Positions 24,262-32,664 of a DNA stretch of 64,000 nt are shown in pieces. The translations under genes were made by a program, and so were the position numbers. Numbering within the stretch: position 1 is the stretch's first letter; each line of letters starts with the position of its first letter. The notes beneath the pieces are model-generated. The model was not told the DNA's origin. It saw nothing but the letters and a program-made list of their open reading frames with translations, and did no database searches. Source of the DNA: JAGWAJ01 sp026707615 (lineage in GTDB: Bacteria; Acidobacteriota; Vicinamibacteria; Vicinamibacterales; UBA8438); NCBI GenBank assembly GCA_965207595.1, contig CBDBMW010000013.1, positions 1,612,001 to 1,676,000 on the forward strand. Reading direction: 5' to 3'.

Positions 24262-25704
24262 ATGCGTCGAGTGATGAGGGCGATCCGGAGCGCGCCGCGG
24301 GTGGCCGCGCCATGGGCGGTCGGCATCCTGGCCGTCGGCGTCGTCGCGGGTGCTGCCGCCCGGCCGGCGTCGGCCGGACAGGACGACTGGCTGCAGTTCC
24401 GCGGGCCGGCGGCGGGCGTGGTCCCGGACGATCCGAACCTGCCCGAGGTCTGGAGCGAGACCGAGAACGTCGTCTGGAAGACCGACATCCCCGGCCTCGC
24501 CTGGAGCTCGCCGGTGATTGCCGGCGATCATGTCTTCGTCACGACGGCGATCAGCACCGGCGACGAGCCCGACCCGATCAAGGGGCTCTACGACCCGGGG
24601 ATGGAGAACGGCTCGGAGGCCACGTCGAACCAGCACCGCTGGGTGCTCTACGACCTCGACTTCCACACCGGGCAGATCCGCTGGGCGCGGGAGCTCCATC
24701 GGGCGATCCCGCCGGGGAAGCGGCACCTCAAGAACACCTTCGCCTCGGAGACTCCGGTCACCGACGGCCGCCGCGTCTACGTCTACTTCGGTGCCATCGG
24801 ACAGCTCGCCGCCTTCAACATGAGCGGCGAGGCCGTCTGGTTCACCGAGCTCGACGCCTACAACACGACGCTCGAGATGGGCACGGGGGCGTCGCCCATC
24901 GTGCACGGCGACCGCGTCTACATCGTCAACGACAACACGACGCGCTCGTTCGTGGCCGCCTACGACAAGGACACGGGCCACGAGATCTGGCAGGTCGAGC
25001 GCGACGAGCGGGGCCAGAACTGGTCGACGCCGTTCGTCTGGGAGCACGATCTGCGCACGGAGCTGGTGACGGCCGGCACGCAGGGGGTCCGGTCGTACGA
25101 TCTCGACGGCGAGCTCCTCTGGGAGCTCCACGGGATGTCGGGCCTGACCATCCCGACGCCGTTCACGAGCCACGGTCTCGTCTACATCAGCTCGGGCTAT
25201 CCGGGCGGCGGGCTGCGTCCCGTGTACGCGGTCCGGCCGGGCGCGTCGGGCGACATCTCCATCTTCACCGAGGAGCAGATGCGGAGCGGCATCCGGTCGG
25301 GCTTCCCGGGGCCCCTGACGTCGTCGGACGACATCGCCTGGTCCTACCCGCTGCTCGGCACGTACAACACGACGGCGATCGTCTACGGCGACACCTACTA
25401 CACGCTGCTCGACCGCGGCTTCCTCGTGGCCCACGACGCGCGGACCGGCGAGGAGATCTACGGGCGCCGGCGCCTGGAGATCGGCAATGGCTTCACCGCG
25501 TCGCCCTGGGCCTACAACGGCAAGCTGTTCCTGCTGAGCGAGGACGGGGAAACCTACGTGGTCGAGGCCGGGCCGGAGTTCCGGATCCTCCACAAGAACC
25601 AGCTCGACGAGATGACGCTGGCCACCCCGGCCATCGCCCGCGGCAGTCTCTTCATCCGGACGCAGTCGAAGCTCTACCGCATCGCGAAGGGAGGCGCCCA
25701 GTGA
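24262..25704 (+). CDS. Secreted PQQ-like beta-propeller quinoprotein, copy B
   Basis: This is a 480-residue protein. I chose ATG 24262, which follows GGGGGAGG and leads into a signal peptide (VGILAVGVVAGAAARPASAG), although the frame is open upstream. Propeller repeats match copy A at 18448 along the whole length: WSSPVIAGDHVFVTTAIS, YDLDFHTGQIRWAREL, FASETPVTDGRRVYVYFG, VNDNTTRSFVAAYD and YGDTYYTLLDRGFLVAH. An insertion around EEQMRSGIRSGFPGPLTS distinguishes it from copy A. Cofactor binding is not certain. It is divergent from the SGNH fusion and translationally coupled to the LVIVD protein, whose GTG start overlaps this gene's stop. Confidence 0.82.
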   Translation: MRRVMRAIRSAPRVAAPWAVGILAVGVVAGAAARPASAGQDDWLQFRGPAAGVVPDDPNLPEVWSETENVVWKTDIPGLAWSSPVIAGDHVFVTTAISTGDEPDPIKGLYDPGMENGSEATSNQHRWVLYDLDFHTGQIRWARELHRAIPPGKRHLKNTFASETPVTDGRRVYVYFGAIGQLAAFNMSGEAVWFTELDAYNTTLEMGTGASPIVHGDRVYIVNDNTTRSFVAAYDKDTGHEIWQVERDERGQNWSTPFVWEHDLRTELVTAGTQGVRSYDLDGELLWELHGMSGLTIPTPFTSHGLVYISSGYPGGGLRPVYAVRPGASGDISIFTEEQMRSGIRSGFPGPLTSSDDIAWSYPLLGTYNTTAIVYGDTYYTLLDRGFLVAHDARTGEEIYGRRRLEIGNGFTASPWAYNGKLFLLSEDGETYVVEAGPEFRILHKNQLDEMTLATPAIARGSLFIRTQSKLYRIAKGGAQ

Positions 25705-26774
25705 CGCTCTCGATGGATTTCCTGGCGGGCGGGCTCGCCGACCTGCGGGCGAGGCTGGGGCGGCACGCACGCGCTCGAACGACGAGCGGGGCGGCGTCGT
25801 GCGCTCTTGCGGCCCTGGTCGGCCTTGCCCTGGTGCCCGCGCCGGGTTCGGCACAGGACCTTGCGCTGGCGGCGGTGGGGGAGATCCCCGGGCCGGCCGA
25901 GCTGGTCCGCGTGCGGGGCGCCCGGGCCTACGTCTCGGGCGGGCACGTGTTCACCATCTACGACGTCTCCGATCCGGCCAGCCCCGTCGCGCTCGGGTCG
26001 CACACCTTCCCGCAGGAGATCTGGGGCTTCCGTCTGACCGGCGACCGCGCCTACGTCGGCGCCAACTTCTTCGGTCTGGGCATCCTCGACATCTCCGGTC
26101 CCGGCGGCCCGGTGCTTCTCGGCCAGCACAAGACGCTCGGGCAGGCGAAGATCGGGGCGACGGCCAGCGGCAAGGTCGGGATCATCGATCACATGGAAGG
26201 CTTCGTGCTGGTCGACATCTCCGACGAGACGGCACCGGCGGGCATCGGCTCGTTCTTCCTCGACGGCTACGCGCGCGACGTCGTGACCGACGGCACCCTG
26301 GCGTTCGCGACGGACTCGCCGTCCGGCCTCTACGTCTTCGATCTGGCCCGGCCCGGGATGCCCGAGCCGGTGGGCGTCCTCCACGCGCCGAACGCCCCGC
26401 GCGACATCGACGTATCGCCCGGCACCGCCGAGCGGCCGACGCTCATCGTCGGCGCGGGCGGCGGCGACGTCCAGGTGTACGACGTCTCCGACCCGGCCGT
26501 GCCCGAGAAGGTGGCCAGCGTCGCGACGCCGGGCCGGGCGACGCGGGTCTCGATGAACGGCGACGAGGTCTTCGTGGCCGACAACGAGGCCGGCGTCTCC
26601 GTCGTGGACGTGACGGATCCGGGCCGTTCTGCCCTGGTCGGGACCTTCGCAACCGTGCGGCCGGCGCGCGACGTCTCGGCGGACGGGTCGCTCGTGGCGG
26701 TCGTGGTGGGCGACAGCGAGCGCGAGGGCCACGACCGCTGGGTGGTGCTACTCGAACGCCGTCGCGCGCCCTGA
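25701..26774 (+). CDS. LVIVD-repeat beta-propeller protein, secreted
   Basis: This is a 357-residue protein. GTG 25701 is chosen because AGGGAGG lies 7 bp upstream and the GTGA overlap with the preceding stop indicates coupling. A signal or anchor segment (CALAALVGLALVPAPGSAQ) sits at ~35-52. The rest repeats the LVIVD pattern, such as VFTIYDVSDPASPVALGS, LGILDISGPGGPVLLGQ, FVLVDISDETAPAG, VQVYDVSDPAVPEKVA and VSVVDVTDPGRSALVG, which folds as a beta-propeller in extracellular proteins. No enzymatic function is known for the family. It probably acts with the quinoprotein made from the same transcript. Confidence 0.8.
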   Translation: MTLSMDFLAGGLADLRARLGRHARARTTSGAASCALAALVGLALVPAPGSAQDLALAAVGEIPGPAELVRVRGARAYVSGGHVFTIYDVSDPASPVALGSHTFPQEIWGFRLTGDRAYVGANFFGLGILDISGPGGPVLLGQHKTLGQAKIGATASGKVGIIDHMEGFVLVDISDETAPAGIGSFFLDGYARDVVTDGTLAFATDSPSGLYVFDLARPGMPEPVGVLHAPNAPRDIDVSPGTAERPTLIVGAGGGDVQVYDVSDPAVPEKVASVATPGRATRVSMNGDEVFVADNEAGVSVVDVTDPGRSALVGTFATVRPARDVSADGSLVAVVVGDSEREGHDRWVVLLERRRAP

Positions 26775-26894
26775 CGGGCGCCGTGGTGAGTCTCCCCGGA
26801 GGCGAAGCTCGACAGCGAGATCTGATCCTGCCTGCGGGTGACCCGGCCATGGATCTCGGCCGTCACGCCGCCGGGCACCGCGTTATCTACGGCG

Positions 26895-27386
26895 TCAGGG
26901 CTCGAGGGCTTGGAAGGCGATGGCGTCGAGGCGGGAGCCGCGGCTCGGCAGTTCCGTGTCGCCGGCCGGGAAGGCGTTCTCCCGCAGCATGTAGGCGAGA
27001 ACGTCGACCTTCTGGGCGCGGGTCAGGGCTCGCGGGCGGCCCTCCGGCATCGAGACGCGCAGCCGCTCGAAGAGGTCGCCCACCGAGAGGCCGTTCCAGG
27101 CCCACCGGAAGTCGGCGCCGGCGAGCGCGGGGGCGGTCTCGCCGCCCTCGAGCGACGGGCCGTGGCACTCGCCGCATTCCGCTTCGTACAACGGTGCTCC
27201 GCGGTCTGCCTGTTCCGACGTGTACACGCCGCTCCACACGGACAACCGCGCCTGGGGCCTCCCGGGGGCGGGCGTAGGGGAGCCGCCGGCGCCGGAAGGT
27301 ACCCCTGCGACACCCGAGACGGCCGCCACCGCGGCCGGGCCCGCGAGCAGCGCGGCCAGCCCCGCGAAGACGGCGGCGCGCACCAT
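26895..27386 (-). CDS. Class I c-type cytochrome, periplasmic
   Basis: This 163-residue protein starts at ATG 27386 with a hydrophobic leader or anchor (VFAGLAALLAGPAAVAAVSG). The haem motif CGECH is at 71-75, and Met113 in RVSMPEGRP is the likely distal ligand. Spacing fits a single-haem class I cytochrome of about 100 residues. Such cytochromes pass electrons from PQQ dehydrogenases to terminal oxidases. It begins 7 bp after a 28-codon membrane-protein gene and is convergent with the quinoprotein/LVIVD operon. An electron-acceptor role for the local quinoproteins is a reasonable inference, not shown by sequence. Confidence 0.85.
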   Translation of the reverse strand: MVRAAVFAGLAALLAGPAAVAAVSGVAGVPSGAGGSPTPAPGRPQARLSVWSGVYTSEQADRGAPLYEAECGECHGPSLEGGETAPALAGADFRWAWNGLSVGDLFERLRVSMPEGRPRALTRAQKVDVLAYMLRENAFPAGDTELPSRGSRLDAIAFQALEP

Positions 27387-27393
27387 GGCGGAG

Positions 27394-27480
27394 CTACTTC
27401 GAGCGCAGGGCCAGTGTCAGCAGCACGTGGGCGCCGAAGGCGAGCACGGCAGTGATGATGATGGCGAGCAGGGGATTCAC
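27394..27480 (-). CDS. 28-residue single-span membrane protein
   Basis: A short frame starts at GTG 27480, with GGAGG upstream, and encodes VNPLLAIIITAVLAFGAHVLLTLALRSK (given here as two overlapping pieces in meaning: one continuous hydrophobic helix ending in a basic tail). It stops 7 bp before the cytochrome c gene. The good ribosome-binding site, the clean helix with positive C-terminus and the tight spacing support translation. Small CcoQ-like subunits accompany haem enzymes, but no homology is claimed. Confidence 0.55.
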   Translation of the reverse strand: MNPLLAIIITAVLAFGAHVLLTLALRSK

Positions 27481-27666
27481 GTCGGCCTCCGTTCTGGATC
27501 GGACCGGCCGATCATAGCAGGAGCGAAGGCTGCCGGCCGGGTGCGGGGGCCGCGGTCCGGGAGCCGCCGCCGGCGGAGCGTGGCGGTCGTTCCCAGCTGG
27601 CCCGCCCTGCCGCACCGGGTGCCGCGACCTCGCCCCGGCCCCGTACGCCCGTAGACTGGAGCGGCG

Positions 27667-30309
27667 ATGCGGGGGACGCGCGCCGACGCGGAGCCGGGCG
27701 GAACTTCGTTGCAGCGAGTTGCGATCGGCCTCTTCTTCCTGTCCGGGGCGGCAGGGCTCGCGTACGAGGTCGTCTGGCTGCGTCTGCTCGTGCTCGTCTT
27801 CGGTTCCGCGCACTTCGCGGTCACGGCCGTCCTGACGGCGTTCATGGCCGGCATCGGGCTCGGAGCGCTCGTCGCCGGTCGGTGGGTCGATCGGACCGCC
27901 AGGCATCCGCTGGCCGTCTACGGCCTGCTCGAGATCGGCATCGGGCTGAGCGCCCTGGCCGTGCCGCTGCTCATCGACGGCATCAGACCGGTCGTGGCCT
28001 CCCTGCCGATCGCGGTGGGCGCCAGCTTCTACGTCGGCAGCCTCGTTCGTTTCCTGCTGTCGCTGGCCGTCCTGATCGTGCCGACGATGCTCCTCGGCGG
28101 GACGCTGCCGGTCCTCGGCAGGCTGGTTCGCGGCGCCGAGGGCGGCGCGGGGCGGGGCGTCGCCACCCTCTACGCCGCCAACGTGGCCGGCGCGGTGCTG
28201 GGGGTGCTCGCGACCGGATTCGTCCTGCTGCCGCTGGCCGGCGCCGCTCTGACCGGGGCGGCCGCCGCGGCCGTGAACGTAGCGCTCGGCGTCGCGGCGC
28301 TCGCGGCCTCCCGGGTCTGGCCGCGGGACGCGTCGGTCCCCGAGCGGGCCGCTCCGCGCGCCCCGGACCCGGGTCCTTTCCCCCGGCTCGTCGCCGGCGC
28401 AGCGGGCGCGATCGCGATGACCTACGAGGTCGCCTGGAGCCGCCTGCTCGGCCTCGTTCTGGGGTCGTCCGTCTACGCGTTCACGGTCATGCTGGCGACC
28501 TTCCTCGCCGGCCTCGCCGCCGGCGCCGCTCTCGGGTCGCGGTGGGCGGCCGAGGGCGCCGAACCGCGCGCGGCGCTCGGTCGGCTGGGGGCCGTCCTCG
28601 CGGGCGGGGCGGCGGCCGGGTACGTCGCCCTGCACGTGCTTCCCGCGCTGCCGGCAATGTACTCGGCCGCGTTCCACGGGCTCGGGCTCGCGGACGGGAG
28701 CGCCGCGCTCGCCGGCCGCGGGGCCCGCCTCGCGGCGCTCGAGTTCGCGGTCGCCGGAGTCGCCATGCTGCCCGCCGCGATCTGCGCCGGGATGGTGTTT
28801 CCGCTGACCCTCGGGATCGTGGTCAACGACCCCCGGCGGGTCGGGAGGACGGTCGGCGCGCTCTCGGCCGCCAGCGCGGCCGGGACGATCGCCGGCGCGG
28901 CGTTCGCGGGCATCGTGCTGCTCCCCGCGGCGGGCCTGCAGGGCAGCCTCCTCGCCGCCGTCGGCGCGGGGCTGCTGCTCGCCGCCGTCGTGCGCCGGCG
29001 CGGCGCGCGGCGGCCGGGTCGCCGCTGGCTCGTCCCGGTCGGCGTCGGGGCCCTCGTGGCGGTCCTGGTCGCGGCGCGACCGCCCTGGGAGCCCCTCGTC
29101 ATGAACAGCGGAGTCTTCCAGTACGCCCCCGAGCTGGGTGCCGCGGCCCGCACCCGCGACGGCTTCCGCGCCGCGCAGCAAGATGACACCGAGGTGCTCT
29201 TCTACGAGGAGGGACTGACGGCCAACGTGCTCGTCGCCCGCCAGCGATCGACCGACAACGTCTGGCTGTCGATCGACGGCAAGATAGACGCCTCGTCGCG
29301 CTCGGACCTGGCGACGCAGCTCCTGCTGGGGCACCTGCCGATGGTGTGGCGAAGCGCCGGCCGGGAGGAGGCGCCGAGCGCGGCGGTCATCGGCTACGCC
29401 AGCGGCATCACGACCGGCGCCGTCACGCGCCATGCGCCGGCGCGGGTCGCCGCGGTCGAGATCGAGCCGGCCGTCATCCGCGCTTCCGACCTGTTCAACG
29501 ATGTCAACCACGCGCCGCTGGACGACCCTGCCGTCCGCCTCGTGGAGAGCGACGGCCGCACTTTCCTCGCTGCGGACGGCGACCCCTACGACGTGATCGT
29601 GTCCGAACCCTCCAACCCCTGGATGACGATGGCCGCCAACCTGTTCACGCGGGAGTTCTTCGAGGCGGGCCGCGGCAGACTGGCGCCCGGGGGCGTCTTC
29701 AGCCAGTGGATTCAGCTCTACGGCATGCGGCCGGAGGACCTGCGGTCGCTGGTCGCGACGTTTGCGTCCGTGTTCCCGCGCGTGGCGGTGTTCTGGGGCA
29801 TACCCGGCCGCGATCTCGTGCTGCTCGGCTCGGACGCCGCGCTCGGCGTGGACGTGGGCCGACTCGAAGCCGCCCTCTCGCGCGCGACGGTGGCGGCGGA
29901 CCTGGCCCGCATCGACATCCGCGGGGTGGAGGATCTGCTGGCGTTCTACCTGACGGACGACGCGGGCGCGCGGGCGTTCGCGGCCGGCGCGCCGCTCAAC
30001 ACGGACGACAACGGGCGCATCGAGTTCCGGGCCCCCCGCAGCCTGCACGCCGACACCCGATCCGCCAACGTCGCTGCTCTCGCGCGCCTCGCGGTCGACC
30101 CGCTCGCCGGCGCCGCGAACCTGGAGCCCGATGCGGAGCGTCGGGCGGACCGCTATGCCGCGTTGGGGCGTGCCTTCTACCGGCGAGAGATGTACGGGCG
30201 GGCGGTGGCGGCCCTGCGCGAGGCGGAGGCCCTCCGGCCGACGGAGACCGGTGCGTTGCGCCTCGAGAGCTACGAGCGCGTGCTGCGGCAAGCGGGGCCG
30301 CTCCGGTAG
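27667..30309 (+). CDS. Fused multi-span membrane / spermidine-synthase-like protein
   Basis: This 880-residue protein starts at ATG 27667 behind a GGAG. Residues ~15-480 hold many hydrophobic helices (SGAAGLAYEVVWLRLLVLVFG repeats at about residue 255 as GAIAMTYEVAWSRLLGLVLG, an internal duplication). Residues ~510-800 resemble the spermidine-synthase methyltransferase fold: AVIGYASGITTG for the nucleotide loop, VEIEPAVI for the acidic ligand, ESDGRTFLA and YDVIVSEPSNPW. The C-terminus contains a TPR-like helix pair (YAALGRAFYRREMYGRAVAALREAEAL). Fused proteins of this type are common but their aminopropyl-transferase activity is unproven. No polyamine genes are adjacent. Confidence 0.8.
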   Translation: MRGTRADAEPGGTSLQRVAIGLFFLSGAAGLAYEVVWLRLLVLVFGSAHFAVTAVLTAFMAGIGLGALVAGRWVDRTARHPLAVYGLLEIGIGLSALAVPLLIDGIRPVVASLPIAVGASFYVGSLVRFLLSLAVLIVPTMLLGGTLPVLGRLVRGAEGGAGRGVATLYAANVAGAVLGVLATGFVLLPLAGAALTGAAAAAVNVALGVAALAASRVWPRDASVPERAAPRAPDPGPFPRLVAGAAGAIAMTYEVAWSRLLGLVLGSSVYAFTVMLATFLAGLAAGAALGSRWAAEGAEPRAALGRLGAVLAGGAAAGYVALHVLPALPAMYSAAFHGLGLADGSAALAGRGARLAALEFAVAGVAMLPAAICAGMVFPLTLGIVVNDPRRVGRTVGALSAASAAGTIAGAAFAGIVLLPAAGLQGSLLAAVGAGLLLAAVVRRRGARRPGRRWLVPVGVGALVAVLVAARPPWEPLVMNSGVFQYAPELGAAARTRDGFRAAQQDDTEVLFYEEGLTANVLVARQRSTDNVWLSIDGKIDASSRSDLATQLLLGHLPMVWRSAGREEAPSAAVIGYASGITTGAVTRHAPARVAAVEIEPAVIRASDLFNDVNHAPLDDPAVRLVESDGRTFLAADGDPYDVIVSEPSNPWMTMAANLFTREFFEAGRGRLAPGGVFSQWIQLYGMRPEDLRSLVATFASVFPRVAVFWGIPGRDLVLLGSDAALGVDVGRLEAALSRATVAADLARIDIRGVEDLLAFYLTDDAGARAFAAGAPLNTDDNGRIEFRAPRSLHADTRSANVAALARLAVDPLAGAANLEPDAERRADRYAALGRAFYRREMYGRAVAALREAEALRPTETGALRLESYERVLRQAGPLR

Positions 30310-30467
30310 TCGGGCCGAGCCGGCGTCGCCGTCAGGCGGTCCAGCGCGCGGTCGCGGAACAGCTGCAGCTCGAGCTCTGGCCGCGCGACCCGCATCGAGA
30401 CCCACTGCCCGGGCGGATCGGGTCGGTCGTGGGTCACCATGTAGCGCGCTGGCGCCCGGTGCGGGGC

Positions 30468-30941
30468 TCAGGTCGGCAGATCGGAGACCTCGAACAGCGA
30501 CTCGACCTCGACGGGGACCCCGCCGGGGAGGGAGCCGGCGCCGTAGGCGACGCGCGCGTGGCGTCCCGCGTCGCCGAACGCCTCGACCATCAGGTCGGAG
30601 AAGCCGTTGACGACGGCGGGCTGCTCGGTGAAGTCGGGGACGGCGTTGACCAGTCCCAGGACGCGGACGACCCGCACGACGCGATCGAGGTCGCCGAGTT
30701 CATCCTTCACGACCGCGAGCGCCTGCAGAGCGCACGTACGCGCGGCCTGGTAGGCGGCGTCGATGTCCATCGTGTCGCCGACCCTGCCGGCCAGAAGCCG
30801 CCCATGCTCGTCGCGCGGCACCTGCCCGGCCAGGAACAACAGGTTGCCGCTGCGCACGGCGGGGACGTAGTTCGCGACCGGGCGGGAAACCGGGGGCAGC
30901 ACGAGGCCCAGTTCGGCCAGGCGTTCCTCGACGGTGGACAT
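30468..30941 (-). CDS. RidA/YjgF-family protein
   Basis: This is a 157-residue protein from ATG 30941, preceded by GAGGAGC. It carries the RidA pattern: GNLLFLAGQVPRDEHG near the N-terminus, AYQAARTCALQALAVVKDELGDLDRVVRVVRV in the middle, and the late block ARVAYGAGSLPGGVPVEVE. Family members are trimeric enamine/imine deaminases that remove reactive 2-aminoacrylate, and the Arg in this late block (usually R-x-A-V/T) normally binds the substrate carboxylate. This sequence is of the longer YjgF-like subgroup whose activity is less certain. The RHH gene lies 40 bp upstream on the same strand. Confidence 0.85.
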   Translation of the reverse strand: MSTVEERLAELGLVLPPVSRPVANYVPAVRSGNLLFLAGQVPRDEHGRLLAGRVGDTMDIDAAYQAARTCALQALAVVKDELGDLDRVVRVVRVLGLVNAVPDFTEQPAVVNGFSDLMVEAFGDAGRHARVAYGAGSLPGGVPVEVESLFEVSDLPT

Positions 30942-30981
30942 GAAGAGCTCCTCGGATCTCCGTTCCGGGTTGAGGAAGAGG

Positions 30982-31221
30982 TCAACGGGCGTGACGTGCT
31001 TCGCGAGTCCAGGTGCGGGCACCGATACGGGCCGCCGACTGCTCACTCAACTCACGAATCCGCCGCCTGGCGGCGCGGATCCTCTCGCGGTTCGCGAGCT
31101 CCGTCAGGACCGCGCTCACGAGGGCGTCCACTGTCGTCCCGCGTGCCGCGGCGTGGACCCGTGCCGCGCGGATGATCGCTTCGTCGACCCGGATCGTGAC
31201 TGTCTCCACTCGCCACAGCAT
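30982..31221 (-). CDS. Ribbon-helix-helix antitoxin-like protein, copy 1
   Basis: This is a 79-residue protein from ATG 31221. The N-terminus VTIRVDEAIIRAARVHAAARGTTVDALVSAVL fits the beta-strand, helix, helix fold of CopG/VapB-type DNA-binding antitoxins; the strand residues T-I-R would contact DNA. The tail is rich in Arg and Glu. No PIN or RelE toxin follows: the next gene downstream is RidA. A paralog at 38473-38835 shares most of its N-terminal sequence and sits in the same position relative to an ABC-2 permease gene, because both belong to a duplicated segment. It may regulate its own promoter or be a relic antitoxin. Confidence 0.65.
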   Translation of the reverse strand: MLWRVETVTIRVDEAIIRAARVHAAARGTTVDALVSAVLTELANRERIRAARRRIRELSEQSAARIGARTWTREARHAR

Positions 31222-31266
31222 ACGTGGATTCGCGGAATCACGGACTCGTGGGCGTGGATCCCGGGC

Positions 31267-31989
31267 TCACTCCCAGCGGAACACCCGTGAAGCGACGGCG
31301 GTGGCCAGGGCGAAGACGATGCCGAGCGCGGCGACGTCTCCGGCGTGTGCCCACCAGGTCCCGCCGGTCCAGATGCCGCGCAGGAGTGAGACGGCGTAGG
31401 TCAGCGGCAGCAGGCGCGCGAGGGTTTCGAGCGCTGGCGGGAGCACCTCGATCGGCGCGAAGAGCCCGGACAAAGGAATCGTTGGGTAGAGGATCAGCGC
31501 CCCGAGCGGCTGGGCGAACCGCGCCGTGGGGACGACGCTGGCGATGACGAACCCGATCGAGAGCAGGCTCCAGGTCGCGAGAACGAGGGCGAGGGTGAAG
31601 GAGACGAGCGGCGCGTCGACGTCCACCGGATAGAAGCGGCGCCCCGCCAGCACCATCAGCGCCAGCGTTGCCGCGGTGAACATCAGCTTGACCAGCACGT
31701 GCGCAAGCAGGATGGTCGGCGGCCGGACGGGCGTCGCGCGGAGGCGGCACAGGATGCCTCCTTCGCGGTAGATGGCGATGATCGTCACCAGCGAGAGCAC
31801 GGCACTCAGGGCGATCAGGATGGCGGCGAAGACCGGCAGGTCCGCCTGCAGAAAGGCGGTCGTTCCCGGGCCATCGGCGCTCATCTCCACTTCCGGTGTC
31901 TCGACGCTGCCCGCGGCGATCCGCCCCACGACGACGAAGAGCAGCACGGGGACGGCCACCGACCCGACGACGCCCAGCGGTTCGCGCAC
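31267..31989 (-). CDS. ABC-2 type transporter permease, copy 1 (lost its original start)
   Basis: The frame encodes six-span ABC-2 permease sequence (SVAVPVLLFVVVGRIAAG, VTIIAIYREGGILCRLRATPVRPPTILLAHVL, PLGALILYPTIPLSGLFAPIEVLPPALETLARLLPLTYAVSLL) nearly identical to the gene at 38881-39660. There the start is ATG in GGCCATGCCGACCCTG; here the same place reads GGCCGCGCCGACC, so the initiator has been replaced. The frame stays open to the lost start near 32034, and the nearest usable start is GTG 31989, which removes about 20 residues. The partner ATPase is reduced to a short 3' fragment. The gene is probably not functional on its own but is otherwise undamaged. Confidence 0.7.
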   Translation of the reverse strand: MREPLGVVGSVAVPVLLFVVVGRIAAGSVETPEVEMSADGPGTTAFLQADLPVFAAILIALSAVLSLVTIIAIYREGGILCRLRATPVRPPTILLAHVLVKLMFTAATLALMVLAGRRFYPVDVDAPLVSFTLALVLATWSLLSIGFVIASVVPTARFAQPLGALILYPTIPLSGLFAPIEVLPPALETLARLLPLTYAVSLLRGIWTGGTWWAHAGDVAALGIVFALATAVASRVFRWE

Positions 31990-32055
31990 GAAGATCTTCG
32001 TCTCGAGCCAGGTGAGGTGCGCCAGGTGGCGGAGCAGGGTCGGCGCGGCCGTGTG

Positions 32056-32094
32056 TTAGGCCCGGATCGAGTGCCCGGTCAGCGTCAGGATGTC
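32056..32094 (-). pseudogene. 3' fragment of an ABC-transporter ATPase gene
   Basis: The last codons read DDILTLTGHSIRA and stop, compared with EDVFLTLTGRSIRA at the end of the intact ATPase at 39670-40590. The fragment sits directly upstream of permease copy 1, as in the intact pair. Beyond about 32094 the homology ends, marking the duplication breakpoint. Confidence 0.7.
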
Positions 32095-32660
32095 GTCGCC
32101 GACAGCTCCCGCGACCGTGCGGTCCAGGGCGTCGAGGAGGGCCACGTTCGGCATGTTGCCGAGGTCTTCGAACCAGCTCGATCCGACGCCGCAGAAGAGG
32201 GCGTCGCCGGTCGCGGGGGTCGAGGCCGAGGATCCGGGCGGCGACGTCGAGCATGCTGACCGCAGGCTCGGGCAGGTTGTCGTCCCTTTGCGATGCGCCG
32301 GCGGGTCGCGGCGGCCTCTTCCGGGCAGTCGATGATCGCCAGCGCGGCCAGGCAGCCGACGCTCCCGCGGCCGTCGGTTCTCTCGCCGGTGGCCATGTTC
32401 ACTGCGTCGATGCTGCGCGCGGCCGCCTTGGGTCTGCGCTCGCTCAGCCTCTCCGGCGAGGCGGCCAGGACGTGGGTGCCCCGCTCGCCCTCGTACCCGA
32501 GCAGTTGCTCCACGCGCTCCCGGAGCGCCGCGAGCCGGTCGGTGCGTCTCCTTGGAACAGGGAGCCAACCCATGTCGGAAACGAAGCCGACGAATCAAGC
32601 ATTGACGCTGACCCTGATGTCGATGTCGCTCACAGGCGTCCCATCTCCTTGAAGCTGCAG
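32095..32660. other. Degenerate region, no supported gene
   Basis: Reverse-strand fragments such as ATGDALFCGVGSSWFEDLGN, NVALLDALD and AASPERLSERRPKAAAR look protein-like but occur in different frames with no start or ribosome-binding site. They may be pieces of one decayed gene, interrupted by frameshifts, between the radC remnant and the duplication breakpoint. I could not recognise the family. Confidence 0.4.
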
Positions 32661-32664
32661 TTGC

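Larger units (their letters stand above)
31024..32094. repeat. Segmental duplication, copy 1 (eroded)
   Basis: This stretch matches 38641-39709 over its whole length with scattered substitutions. It covers the 3' part of the RHH gene, the ABC-2 permease gene and the last 13 or so codons of the ABC ATPase gene. Matching starts at GATACGGGCCGCCGACTGCT and ends shortly after CGTCAGGA, where the ATPase coding sequence of the other copy continues but this copy switches to unrelated DNA. Confidence 0.85.

Noticed and set aside
30310..30456. Reverse-strand frame reading YMVTHDRPDPPGQWVSMRVA after the RidA stop
   Set aside because: Protein-like, but short, overlapping the end of the spermidine-synthase-like gene, with no start signal. 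Could be a decayed gene end, too weak to list.
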